NCBI GenBank assembly: GCA_964020975.1
Contig: OZ026630.1
Location: 25,471,239-25,535,238 of the forward strand
Length of the DNA stretch: 64,000 nucleotides
DNA from: Hermodice carunculata
Lineage: Eukaryota; Annelida; Polychaeta; Eunicida; Amphinomidae
Direction of reading: 5' to 3'
Below, in pieces: positions 22,911-34,946 of this stretch. Under the pieces are notes generated by a model. It searched no databases. It was not told the origin of the DNA and was given only the letters and a program-made list of their open reading frames with translations. Within the stretch, counting starts at the first letter, position 1. Every line of letters begins with the position of its first letter. The position numbers and the translations under genes are program-made.

Positions 22911-24530
22911 CAGGGGTCACATTAAGGATTTTTCAGTGTGGATCCGTTGGACCCATCTTTCTCCATTTTCAGGAAAAATAGTGGGTCCATGAACTGAATC
23001 TATGGGTCCAGTCTGAAATTGTGCAAACTGGACTTTATTTGATGTAATTTGATTAATTGATTTTATTTGGTATAATTAACATATATCACAATGATAAATA
23101 TATAAAACATGCATGTAACTTAACCCTAAAAACGAACATAACATAGGGTCTGTATGCTCACGTAGGTAACTCATTATTATAAAATTTAAGATTGAATAAA
23201 AAGTTATCAATATGCCAACTTGATGTAAAAGGGTCTAAAAGTTGTTGACGGCACCAAGGATGGATTCAATCTACCCAGGAACCTGCTATTACGACTAAGT
23301 CTGTATAGCACATCCCTGGTCTACCAAAAAATTGGTTGTGAATGGGGCGCCAGCCCTAGCACGCTGCCACTGTGCCAGTATCTGGTGTTGTACACCGTGT
23401 GCCACCGGACAGTTTTTTAACTCGCTTGCACAACAAGCGGCATGCGTGATTGAACATGCCTGGGCTCTGTTATTTTTGCGATTGATTCCACGTGACGAAA
23501 TTGTCAGAAATTATATGATTTATATTTCTGTGCACTTTGTATTTCAATATACCTGAAAAATTTGATACCGTAGGCGGTGTTAAGAGTCTGATCTTAATTG
23601 CGGTCAATTAATTCACCAAGAAACACGGCAGGACCACAAGCCGTGCAACACACAAGCGAGTGTGCACAGCCTGTCACGGGCATGCACCCAGGCATGGTTT
23701 TCCGCTACACATTTTTCCGGCCTTCGATCGATCATAAATTTTTAAAATTCCTACAGATTTGTTCCATTCAAACATTTCAATGAAATCAAAACAACCAAAT
23801 TTTGTTTCAAAAACACCAATAACCACGTGAACCAAAGGAGACAGTGATGAACAACATCGTGTTACGCTGTTAGGCCGGCTAATGCAAAATTTCGCTTCGT
23901 CCACGTGTAACCTTGCGATGACTAATCTGCGCATTTTCCTTGCCGTCCGTAATGAATTTTCACTCGTGCCTTTATCTGGGTCTAGATTTTTTCGATGGAA
24001 CTCTTCTTGGTGAAAATGTGATTTGAAAATTTAACATCTTAGTCTAATAATCTTTGCGTGATACGACTTGTACCTTCCCAACATTGCGGACATGAGACAA
24101 GCACATGGGGAACAACGAATTTGATTGGACAGTGAGCGGCACGTGATCAAATCCACCCAACGAGGAGCCTGGAAGTGCTCTCAGCATTTATAATGAGGTG
24201 AAGTGACGTCCATCCATTCCCATTCTGGCAAATTTTTGGATTGATACCCCACGAATATTTTTTCTTAGCAAATAAGATAGCTTGTTACATAGAAAGACGA
24301 ACATCAGAGGATTCCATCAGTATAATAAATAATCACGAGATTGATAATGGTCGATACAAAACACCGTGACCGCTTGGGGTAATTTTTGCAGTTGTATCTT
24401 TCAAAAATGCATCGCGTTTTTGTGCGTGCGTCCGCAGAGACGCAAAATGACAATGTTTTATTAATTTCCAGGCGTCATTTCTTTATTTTTTGCGTCTATG
24501 ACGCAGGACGCAAGCTTAATGTGACCCCTG
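22911..24530. mobile_element. 1.62-kb hAT-like DNA transposon with 6-bp target duplication
   Basis: Perfect 16-bp inverted ends (CAGGGGTCACATTAAG at 22911-22926; its complement at 24515-24530). ATCCAG flanks both sides (22905-22910 and 24531-24536). The CAGGGG start and a short duplication fit hAT relatives that use 6 bp rather than 8 bp; Dada-type elements are another possibility. No transposase was recognised, so it is non-autonomous or carries decayed sequence. Inside are reiterated GGGTCCA words (22940-23020), a CCAAT/E-box-like cluster near 24120 and several GACGCA words close to the right end (24430-24512). Confidence 0.75.
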
Positions 24531-24600
24531 ATCCAGCTACTGTTCTGCCATGTACAGCAACTATGTTACGCACTCAGCCCAGTTGTAATTACTAAATTAG

Positions 24601-25021
24601 CTGCCTACGAACAGCGTCAGTGTCACGGAAAAAAAGAAAAAAATAGATGAGAAAAAATTCCGGGACGTTCTTGAGGGTTGTTGGCAAGAGATGGGAGTAA
24701 ATTATCAGGCGACCAAACACCAGGAGCAAGCATTATTTAATGTTATTGTTGAGAAGAAAGACACTTTTGTAATTTTACCAACAGGCAGTGGAAAAAGCCG
24801 AATATTCCAACTAATACCTGACCTGGTGAAACGGAAAACGCCTATTCCAGCCAAAACCTGTAGTAATCTTAGTTTGCCCGCTCGTAAGTCTAATAAAATC
24901 TCATCAGCAAGAACTGAGCAAGTTAGGGGTGTCGTCTTGTATTCTGGGTGAAGGTGACGACGGGAACATTTCCCGATCGCAATACACAGCACCCTGTTCC
25001 ATTCTGACATCTTTTACTCCA
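24601..25021 (+). pseudogene. RecQ-like helicase N-terminal fragment
   Basis: A superfamily-2 DNA helicase start. The frame is open from 24601, with the first ATG at 24691. A Q-motif-like KHQEQALFNVI precedes Walker A FVILPTGSGKSRIFQLIP (motif I, residues about 28-45 from that ATG). After a one-base shift of frame around 24835-24856, motif Ia follows as VVILVCPLVSLIKSHQQELS, then LGVSSCILGEGDD. The block ends at a strong donor CCA|GTAAGT (25022). Motif II (DEVH) and everything beyond are missing from this window. Families of this type (RecQ-like, CPLKSLMEDQ variants) are multiplied in marine invertebrate genomes. Either a pseudogene or a real exon with a sequence error. The 1.62-kb transposon ends 70 bp upstream of the open frame. 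Confidence 0.6.
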
Positions 25022-25184
25022 GTAAGTCACAGATACACAAGTAGGTAAACCACGTTTGAGAAGGTGTCAATTGGATTACTCCCTTGGGTCCTCGACCTTG
25101 TGGAGTTATTTTGACTGCTGTGTGGGAAGTGACGTGTTGCTCGCATCTGATTGGACGACGCACAGCTCATTAATAATGCAGTAG

Positions 25185-25434
25185 GCAACTTTCACGATAA
25201 GCGAAGTACAATTCATTGGCCCAGCGGCGCCTGACAACGTTATCGCCAGATCTGCTAATTGCCTTTTGAAATGGTATTGCGACACGGCCGGGCAGACTTT
25301 CGCTGGGGGCCAACATAGTGTATCGCCCCAAGAAAGTCTGCTTAGGAGGCAAGATATACACCGGAGATTAAAAAAAAGTATTAAACATTATTTGCCTTTA
25401 GATAATGTTGAAGAGCATTTAAGAATGTTAGCAG
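25185..25434 (+). CDS. Candidate internal exon, protein unknown
   Basis: Open without stops from 25185 to a consensus donor GCAG|GTAAGT at 25435. It reads SEVQFIGPAAPDNVIARSAN, then CLLKWYCDTAGQTFAGG, and ends SIKHYLPLDNVEEHLRMLA. A TAG acceptor at 25183-25184 would join it in phase 0 to the helicase exon ending at 25021 (163-bp intron), but the acceptor lacks a clear pyrimidine tract. The sequence has no helicase motif and I do not recognise it, so it may belong to another gene. Confidence 0.35.
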
Positions 25435-25708
25435 GTAAGTGGTTGTGAAAAATTAAAACAAATATCACCATAACTGATTTCATTTAAAACATCAAGGGTT
25501 TTGGGTATGATCATTACAGTGTCGGTGCTAAAGGAAGCTAAAAAGACACAAGCCTTTTATAAGGAATGGTAATATCTCGAAATATGTTAAAGAACGCATA
25601 TCTGAACATAGGGACCTATGTGACAGGTTTGATGGGCAGCTGCTATGCAATTCCGCAACATATCAGTGGGAGTCATAATTATAATTTATCCTTCCCTTTT
25701 TTTTTCAG

Positions 25709-25740
25709 AGATGCCCATGTCACTCTTGTTTGTTTAGAGA
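25709..25740 (+). CDS. Candidate short terminal exon
   Basis: An excellent acceptor (CCCTTTTTTTTTTCAG, ending 25708) precedes AGATGCCCATGTC. Joined in phase 1 to the exon ending at 25434, it reads EMPMSLLFV then TAG (25735-25737). The intron would be 274 bp with GTAAGT...CAG. The splice signals are convincing; the protein is not identified. Confidence 0.3.
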
Positions 25741-25834
25741 GATTTTATGGTCTCTGACTTGTTTGTATTGATGTTTTTTCCAGTGCTCGTTCATATTCTT
25801 CGTATCGACAACAAAGCATGCTATAATCTATACT

Positions 25835-25835
25835 T

Positions 25836-25869
<34 letters not shown>

Positions 25870-25960
25870 ATATATACATATATATACATGCATATATGTA
25901 TGTATGTGTGTATGTATGTATATATATATACACTATACATATATATATTTATTTATTTGT
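25835..25960. repeat. Compound (TA)n/(CATA)n/(TGTA)n microsatellite
   Basis: Alternating TA, ACAT and TGTA units. The low-complexity open frames on both strands here are artefacts. Confidence 0.9.
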
Positions 25961-26141
25961 ATATTCATTAAGTAGGCGGTATGTATTCAGATTCTATGTA
26001 CTGTCCGATTGGCCACGTTTTTCCCTCTGATATCTATTCGAATTTATATTAGGTCCCTCACAACTGTACGTTGAATGTCGCATTGTGTTCAGGCTAATTA
26101 TAGCGTTAAAGTGACCCTTTAAGGTTTTGGTCGCAGAATCC

Positions 26142-26205
26142 AAATTGTTCGGGCAGCCCAGGAACCGAAAGCGAAGCTCGAGGTTCCTGAGTTGCCCAAC
26201 GATTT
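26142..26205. ncRNA. 64-nt precursor-like hairpin
   Basis: The left arm starts AAATTGTTCGGGCAG and ends CAGGAACC. The right arm starts GGTTCCTGAGTTGCCC and ends AACGATTT. They pair over about 24 positions with three or four mismatches around a 15-nt loop. Size and mismatch pattern are like a microRNA precursor, but a foldback remnant is equally possible. Expression unknown. Confidence 0.3.
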
Positions 26206-26613
26206 CGATCCTGCAACCAAACTGAAAAGGGGTACTTTATAGCTTATTCTGAAATGTTGCTGCATAAAAGTCCTTAAGTATTCTCCACAAACCTCACAAA
26301 ACCACTTATATTTCCACAAAATCCCCGAATTGTCGTCCATCTTTTGCCGCTCATTCAGCTGATCTGAAAATCGAGCAAACCCCCACATATGTTTTGCAGA
26401 GCCATCTTGTGATTATGAACGCAAATTAACCGGTAAGCCAAACTTTGGTTGATTTAAACAAGATTTATTACTGATTGTTATGTGTCTTTTCGTTAATCAT
26501 CACTAAATACCATATATAAAACAAGTGTAATTTTCCGAAAAAAAATCATGTCAATGAAAACAAAAAATACAAATCAATCGCACAATATTCTGCATCAACA
26601 GTAGTGATTAGGG

Positions 26614-26614
<1 letters not shown>

Positions 26615-26654
<40 letters not shown>
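26615..26654. repeat. (TG)20 microsatellite
   Basis: Uninterrupted TG dinucleotides. Confidence 0.95.
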
Positions 26655-26655
<1 letters not shown>

Positions 26656-27527
26656 CAAGTACATCTGTCGCATTTTTAAACCATTTGAGTCTTATCAACT
26701 CAAACTCGTACAAATTGGTCAGATGACCTGAATTCTGCAATGTCATTGGTCGCTCGCTGTCACATATCCTCATTCATTTTAGAATAAGTCTTAAAAAAAC
26801 GCAGTAACCGCGCTTAACATAAACGCAGTGAATATTTAAATTTCCTCTCAAGTTTTACACGCAACCTTCTGAGTATTTTTTGTACATGCGTATGGTTTCT
26901 GTGATGTCAATTTGCGATGACCTTTTTTTGCGAATACATTCTACGACTTCCATAATAATAATGTCACCGTAAATCATGTTCCATATTGTAATTACAGGCA
27001 ACGGTGTTTAAAAAGAGCTTTATGTATTTTACATAGCTATGGATTTTGCTAGGAGTGAAAATATGACATATTTTATATGGAAATCCCGAAATATTTGTTA
27101 ATTTGTGCTTCCATCCACGGGCTTCAATGCAAGATAAAAGCGTTTCAGTCGGGGTTAGATATCAATAGATTGTACAGAAAACACGTGACAATGTATACCA
27201 GCAGCACCAAAGTGTCTTCATTATATTCACTAAATATTTACAAAACCAAGGGATACGAAGAGCAATATCTTGCTCCCCTTTCAAGGGCATTCATCCTACC
27301 TCTCTGTAATTAAAGCCCGATAAACGAAACAGGTACTGTTAAAAGCCACATCCTTCAAGATTTATGTGGATTACATATAAATTGTGATTTAATCGCCTGT
27401 CATGCTTTCCGAACCGGTCAGGGTTAAGAGTAAGCAACGTTGCAAATTAGCATGTACAGCTTAACAAATAAGGGGTCCTAAACGTTCGCCTCTGCTGAAT
27501 TAACTGGCTTGCAAGTGGTACACGACC

Positions 27528-27665
<138 letters not shown>

Positions 27666-27668
<3 letters not shown>

Positions 27669-28458
27669 TTCTGCTATAGCACCTGTTCTGGTGAACCACT
27701 CACAAGCGCTTCACGATGAAAACACGTAATAATCGTATGTAGAAAGAACTTGAAAAAATCAGTCTATAAAAGTAACCTGATAAAACGTACGACTTTGAGA
27801 ACAAAAGTCACAGAGTCCACATATCATTCATGTTAAAAAAGTGTCCATTGGCATTATACATTAGAGATCAACATGATTTAAACCTTTCTTATAAAAATAG
27901 GGTTTGAGCAACTTTTTAAAAAACGCTGACACTTGGAGCACAACGTATGTCAAATGGAAGGCCATTCCATAGTTTTTCGCTGGACCACAGGGGTCTGTCT
28001 GGTGCATATGGTGACAGAAGGGTAGAAATATATTGTGGAGCCATCACATTCAAAGTTTTGAAGGCGAGCACCTTAGACTGTGCCCTATACTGAACTGGAA
28101 GCCAATGTAGTTTCGAAACCACCGGGGTATTCTGACCATACTTTCCAGCACCTGTCAAAATACGGGCTGCAGTGTTCTGTGTCCGCTGGAGCTTCAAAAG
28201 ATTTTTCTTCTGTAAGCCGTAGAGAAGTGCATTCCAATAATCGAGCCGTGCGGTCACAATGCACGGATGGGTTTTTCAGCTGTAGTATAATCAAGTGAGC
28301 GACAGATCATGTGAATATTTCTTCGTTGGTGGAAGTCCGCTTTACATATGAAGGTCACATGTTTGTCCATGGGAAGTGAGGATCCGAAAATCACACTAAG
28401 GTTTCTTGTACAAGTTGTAGGTGGAAGAGGAGTTTCTCCAATATACGCCATGAGTCAA
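27666..28458 (-). mobile_element. LINE-C: 3' fragment with RT C-terminal region
   Basis: Minus-strand reading gives RNLSVIFGSSLPMDKHVT, then LDYWNALLYGLQKKNLLKLQ, RTQNTAARILTGAGKY, LHWLPVQYRAQSKVLAFKTL and WNGLPFDIRCAPSVSVFKKL. This order is the thumb-to-C-terminus of CR1/L2-like LINEs seen widely in invertebrates. An internal deletion joins RPLWSSEK directly to LWNGLPF. 5' truncated; ends at the trinucleotide tail. Confidence 0.88.
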
Positions 28459-28459
28459 C

Positions 28460-31400
28460 ATAATATTAAGCGAATAAATTCAGCAAACCTACGTTGTGGA
28501 TTGAAAAAAAATACATGTACGTGCAACATAAATATGTAAAAAGTCGACATATCAATAGTGATGTGAGGTGCTAACATTTTTGTAGAAAACATTTACTCTT
28601 CTCTCTCTGAAAGAGAAATCTCATCAACTGTCAACCATTGTTCAATCAAGTAAGCCTATAAAATAGATGTTTTAAAGATCGTTTTCAATTCACAGCCGAG
28701 CAAACAGGATAGTGCCTGATAACGTAGCAAGGCGTTGAATATAAGAGTGGAGCCAATTTATTTTCTGTAGGTCTAACTGTATGAAAGGAATAGATTGAGT
28801 GTCGATCTTATTCCTATTAAACCAAGTCTTTTTAAATATTCAGACGCACAATTTGCAAATTGTGACATAGATAATAGAATCCTTTTCTGGTTGTTGGTCG
28901 CGCTTGCTGGACTAATGACAATGTCCTCATTCGTAGACTTGTACTTGCAGTGAATGGTGCTCACACCAGGAAGAAGGCTCAGTGCCCAGCACATTCTATT
29001 TAAATCACACTGTAGTGCGCATGCTAAATGATAATTTAGATGGCAAATCGGTTGCATATTTTACGTTTTCTGCGTATACGAGCAGGTTGGATACTACTAA
29101 TAAGGTAAATTTGGCACAATGGCTTCATAGTGGTTTGCAGGGTAAGAACGGCTGCTCCTTCTTGAAGGGAAATTAAACAGGTGTGTTGACAGCATGAACA
29201 GCAATATTGATTAAACTGCAGAACCCGATGAAGTTCTGAAAACAGAGTGAATGTTGAATCCCACCAGTCTCCATCTGACGGAGATCAGCGAGTAGCGCCG
29301 TCCTCAGGAATTCGCTGGGCCGCCTTTCCGCGCCAAAATCATTATCCTGCATATGTTGCAAATGAACTTGTGTAAAATTAAAAATTACCATGGAATTTCG
29401 AAATTGTAAGTTTCGAAACAGGTGTAGGTTCAGATTGCATGTAATTATTAGCTAATAACATGAGTACAAAAGTCCAGACCCAATTTTAGAAATTAAACTT
29501 GTATTGGGCATATAGGCAAACATTATAAGGGAACTAATTTTAAATTGTTGTTTTCTCAAAGATAATGTCTATGTAGGCCACTAATCGTTTGCTAAATATT
29601 ACGGCGTTCTGAACCGTATTGTGTTCTAAATTTTGATTGTAACGTTAGTGGTCGTGAACATCACGTATTATTCTGAATACAGCATTCACGATCTAGTTCT
29701 CAAAGTATTCCAATTGACTTTTCTTTCAATTATAACAGCTTAGGAACATTTGTAAGTGTTCTTTGCGCTTTTTCCAGGAGACTGCTTTAAAAAGTAGGAT
29801 ACTATTAATAACCGACACACTGGTATTCTGTGTAGAATATAATGACCATAATTAGAAGACATAGAAACACGTTCAGATTTGTTATGTGTTCCAAAGGATA
29901 TACAGTGCATTTTAAACATCTCGGATTTGTACCTCTGAATCAAGGAGTATAGAGCCCAGGCCGTAATACAGAAGACAAAGTGGCGTCAGTCGCTGAAATG
30001 GATATGCAAAAAGTGCCGTTTATTCCCATATATTTTGTGAAAGTTAGGCGAAAAACAGAACCAGAGGATACGAAAACCTTAAAAGTTGCCGTTTTCGGAG
30101 TTGAATGATCTTGTTAGTCTGATTTACTTTTGTCTATGTGAAAGTATGCCTGTGATCACAAACAAGGTATAGATTAAAATAGCGTGCTTGCTGGAAGGAT
30201 AATAACCCCCCCCCCCCCCAAATGCAGTCATAGTAACGCCGATGCTGGTCACGTAGGCAGTCTAAATGGATTTATTGAAATAAATCATTCCAATATTCTA
30301 TAAGACATCGAGATGAGCCCAAGATAAACTGACCTACTCTAATTCATCGACTTCTAATAATAAGTATCCTTAATCAGAGTGATCCAATTGCAATTTGTCT
30401 TGCATGGTGTAACGCTCGACTAAGCTAAGAGAAATAGGTTTGGGATGTGTGTCAACAAGGAATTCATTTCAGAGTCTGCATCAAATTCCTCTCAGCGTGA
30501 ATACCTCGTAGCACCGAAACAAGCTGTCAATATCAGTAATCCAAGTTGAGAAAGTAACTGATAGTAACGTAGAGATTCCTGAACACCAGTGCTTTGTATT
30601 TGTTGAAGAAGGACCAAGAATTTGTCAGTTGTGCGACAACTGGAATGACAGGCTACACGACCACTTCTAGTGGAATTAAAAAATAAACGCGACAAGAAAT
30701 TGATATTTTAGATGGAACAAGAAACAGTATTACAAAAAGATATCCGCGCACTTTTGCAAATATGTTTATAAGCACGCAGATATATCGAGTGTGAATGGTG
30801 AAATGATATCATAGATATATGGAATCTACACTGACATATGAGAAGTGCTTGCTGTGGAAATAGTCTAAGAGAAAGATTCACAAGGATAAAGGACACAAAA
30901 GCCACGTCTGTTATGGCTTTCATATGCTATATTATAGATATTGGAATGTCGGGTATACGTCCACAGTTTTGAATGTCTGCATCCCTGATTATAAGTACCG
31001 TGATACTTTCATTATGTACATCGTTACTCAGCTGTCTGTATATGTGAAGGAGGATGGGCTAACAAAATGATGGTACAGTCTGGCTTCATGAGAATCTCAT
31101 AAAAACTCCTCTGACTGTTAAAAAAAAAATGCTCTGTGTGTCTACCAATTTTTGGAACTTGTGTCCGCAGTAAGACGATCACAGTTCACAGGTGGCAGGA
31201 TCGATAGAAACCACTGTTGACCTTTAGAAGTTGACACCTGTCTCAAACCAGGGATGTTTACATTCCTTCGTCATCAGTATTAGGCACAGAGGGGTCGAAT
31301 TTCGCGTATTGTGACATATCGAAAATAGAATTGGGATTTTTCAAAGGGGAGAGGGAGGGTTGTTTTGAGTCTGCACTTATAAAATGTATCATTGTGCTGA

Positions 31401-32680
31401 CGGTTTTGTGCCACTCTTTCTACAATTGTTATTGTACTCTATGTATATGGATTGGCCAGCAGCTCCAGCTCATATGGAAATGAAATTGAAGTTCCAATTG
31501 AACAATATGTTGTAAAGATGATAAAAATGACCCTATCGTTAATTTACATCCACATGTTTTCTGTTTCTATATTTAATAAACCCCACTTGTTATCCAGATA
31601 TTTCACGTAGATTTGTATCTGAGCGACACGTTTGGGACACATGCAACTTATGGTTAGAATCTTCTGCAGTATTGCTGGTTTGTTGTCTTTGGTGGGATTT
31701 TTTTCTGCATCCTGTAAATTAGTTCCCCCACACTTATAAAGAGGGAAATAGTTTTGAAATTTGAAATCCATACTCGGGCTATTTGGGACTGGCTTCCTTT
31801 GTGAGTGTCTTAACACGGCCTTTACCGGTGTATGAATTCAAGGTTGTTTTCCTGCCTGGACCCAGCTCCGGACTTCTTTAAGACTCTCACGTGCTCGTCA
31901 TAAACACGTTTGTAGGCCTCCTTTCTGGGTCCTGTCTGTATCATACCTTTATCAGACTGCTTTCCTTAATTGGCGTCATATTTTAACACTTTCATCGGCT
32001 GGCTGTAACTAGAAAGTCTTCATGGGTGGGCATTCACAAAGACTGCCTCTTCGATGCACTGTTTTTAGGCCAGTACCAGTGTATCAACGTCAGAGCACAT
32101 GGTCGACCCAAACAGGGGCGCAGGCAGGAGTTTCGATTGGGGATTTCAAAGGATAGAAAGAATGGAACTGCAAGCAACCGAAGGCATAGCCTTCGAAAGC
32201 ATATTTGGGATTCGAAGTGAAAAATGGTGCATTGAGTGGCTAAAATAAGCTACTAAGTGCTTAATTCATCTGCCAAGATCGACAAAAAAATCTTTGTTAA
32301 CTGGGAAAAATGGAAACTTTAAAGCATAAGATTAGAACAATTGAGCTTCATTACTTTTAACCACCCATAGTAGAGTAATGTTAGAATTTAAGACTCTGAA
32401 GCATTAGTTATGATCCCTTACTCTAATCATCAGATGTTAAAAATAAAGATCACTGGTGGCAGCATTTCTAATTTGTACTGTCTGGCCCTCTTGCTCCCGG
32501 CTTAAATACTAGATCGAAGATGGAAGAGGAAGTCCATTTTTAAGTACAATCGTGCGATACTCTGCACAGTAATATTCAGCACGATTTATTTCATGTTCCT
32601 TTTTGTCAAAATGTAAAATCTAAGGGATTTTAAAGACGTTTGGCATGCAAGCTTTCACCTGCGATTTCAGCATATTTCTC
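28460..32680. other. Intergenic, no gene recognised
   Basis: Many short frames but no motif, splice context or repeat that I can identify. A poly(C) run at 30207-30219 is the only simple sequence of note. Confidence 0.5.
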
Positions 32681-32689
32681 TTTACACCA

Positions 32690-33145
32690 TAGCATGAAAA
32701 TAATACAAGCCTGCCCAATTGTATTTGACATCTGGGCAAGAAAATTGCATTTTGATTACATTTTTCTTGACTTAAAAGCTAATGACTTTCAATCTTTTCT
32801 GACATACTCTACATATCTTGCTGTTGAAATCAAGAGGTCAGAAAGTTTGGCTGCAGTAATTTCAAAGATTTAAGACTTGCCTGTTTTACTACTGAATTTT
32901 ATCTTTATATCATCATTCTATTTTGATATTCACCTTTCAGACATTTTTGGCTTACATGTTTTCTGTCATGTTAAACCCCCAGGGCCTATCGGTACCGGCC
33001 GACAACAGGTACAAGCTTGCCTAATTGTACTTAAAATCTTGTCAGGAAAAATTGTATTTTGATAACATGTTTTTGACTTACATGCTAATGACTTTCATTC
33101 TTGTCTCACATGCCTAGGTACATATTTATTCATTGTTAAAAAAAT
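32690..33145 (+). repeat. Two diverged direct copies of a ~150-bp unit
   Basis: ACAAGCCTGCCCAATTGTA...GCTAATGACTTTCAATC (32705 on) recurs as ACAAGCTTGCCTAATTGTA...GCTAATGACTTTCATTC (33010 on), about 305 bp apart. This is probably part of a dispersed element of tandem units. Confidence 0.55.
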
Positions 33146-33695
33146 TACTCAAATTTGATAGTATTTACTCAAATGTCACACACTTGACCCATTATGTTGA
33201 AACATTGACTCGGGGTTGGCAGCGAAATAAAGTTTTATGGTTTGGAAACTTTCAAAGTAGTGTTCTTTGTGTGTTTTTACATTTCTGATGCAGGATGACC
33301 ATTGTTCCTGTGCTGATTAGGACTTCTCTTGGTTTGTACAGGTGGTCTTACTGGAACTGTTTAATTTACAAATACTGGGACTCAATATAATGCCCCAGTT
33401 TGTTTCTACTTCAGTTATACACTGGCGGGTGGTTTAAATAAGTGAAGCTATCCGGCTAGAAAGGGTACATACTGGATCAGGGGTAAGTCAAACTGTTTTT
33501 ATCTGAACTTGTACTACACAAATTTAGTAATCATGTTTGGTTTGACAGGTAAGCTCAGCATTTATAAGCAAAACTTCACTTAAATAGCTAATTCATCATT
33601 TGCTACGTTCATATTTATTCATAAATTTGTGGGTTGTCTTTGCTGAATATTAGCTCAGACAAACAGCCGCAACGCAGAGAGACTTGTACGGGTTC

Positions 33696-33930
33696 AGGCT
33701 CCGAAAACATGTTCTGAGTAGTTACCCGCTGCAGACCCTTTACTTTATTTGGGCTAATACGGCCTATGTCAAAATTCTACAGATGAACGTGTGCAATATG
33801 GACAATAGTACTTCCACATGCATGCAGGTTATATTTTGACAGGTTAGCCTATGGAGAGTAACGAGTCAGATTGCGGAATAGGGTAATAACTACAAGGAAG
33901 GGGTTCTGGACAAAAAGACACAAACACAAT
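33696..33930 (+). repeat. Dispersed repeat R-Y, copy 1
   Basis: Matches 59093-59312 in the same orientation: AGGCTCCGAAAACATG, GAGTAGTTACCCGCTG, TTATTTGGGCTAATAC, GTGTGCAATATGGACAA and GATTGCGGAATAGGG all recur. The second copy has a longer open frame, but no protein family is recognised. Confidence 0.75.
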
Positions 33931-34592
33931 AAATAATGTCCATTTTATTCGAAGGTATTTAAACAATTTTGGCCTATGCAGTTCATGTCATTATTTATTC
34001 AGCGAATTCCTATTGTAAAACAGTATACTATCCATTGAAGCTTGCACGATAAGCTAAAGTAGAAAAATGTTGAATATATAGTGGACATAAACTGATAACA
34101 AACTGCTGACATTCCTGTGCTGGAGTTGCATAGCTAATCACAAATATTTTCTGCGAGAGTTTCTGTGGTGCAGGGCATCGGTTAAAGTGTCAAGACACTG
34201 GAATTAAGTCAATTTATATGGTACAGGTCACTTCTCGTGCATCCATGGATCTGTATTGAAAAAGGATGACAATTACGGACAATAAAACCCTGAATGCATG
34301 AACACCTCCTCCTCCTACTCCTCCTCCCCATGATGTGAACCAATTGAAATTTCATATTTTATATTGCTAAGAATAATGGATATTAAAATTTTCCAATGTC
34401 AGTTTTGTTTTTTGATTGAAGAAGTGGGGTCATTGATCAGCATACCATATTACTAGGTCTTTTGGTGTGCATACTAAAGGCAATCCTTTCATCCAAATTT
34501 TGTTTTCCTTTTTTTACAAATTAATAATTTCCCAAGGAGAATCCTTTAGTTTCTCAAATTTGAACCACGGATATTTCAGGTCTTTACTGGTG

Positions 34593-34946
34593 TATAGTAC
34601 GGGAGCCTATAAATACCACAAAAAATAAAACAAAACTGGAAAATTTGAGTTTTTTCTCGAAATTTCGAGATTTGATCAATTTGAATCTCGAAATTTCCAG
34701 ATTTAAGTCTCGTAATTTCTGAATTTGTCTCAAAATTTCAACTGTTAAAATTCGAAATTTTGACTTTTTTTTTCAAAATACCACTTTTAAATTCTAAAGT
34801 TACGAGATTTAAACCTCGAAATTTAAAAGTCGAAATTTCGAGGATAAACTCGAAATTTCGAGGATAAACTCGAAATTTCGAGGATAAACTCGAAATTTCG
34901 GGTTTATTTTTTATTTTTTGTAGTCCTTATCGGCTTCCGTGCTATA
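34593..34946. mobile_element. 354-bp MITE with internal palindromic array
   Basis: Inverted ends TATAGTACGGGAGCC and TATAGCACGGAAGCC (inverted) extend about 38 bp to a shared CACAAAAAATAAAA-type stretch. The target may be TA or TATA. The interior is dominated by variants of the palindrome CGAAATTTCG, including a 20-bp tandem unit (CTCGAAATTTCGAGGATAAA) repeated about 3.5 times at 34829-34908. No coding capacity. Confidence 0.7.

Larger units (their letters stand above)
25970..27520. other. Intergenic; hairpin and (TG)n only
   Basis: Apart from the hairpin at 26142-26205 and the (TG)n at 26615-26654, I see no gene. The minus-strand frame 26119-26388 overlaps the hairpin and has no known motif. 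Confidence 0.5.

Noticed and set aside
34829-34908. CRISPR-like direct repeats of 20 bp
   Set aside because: Units are contiguous without spacers, are palindromic and lie inside a MITE. The window is animal DNA.
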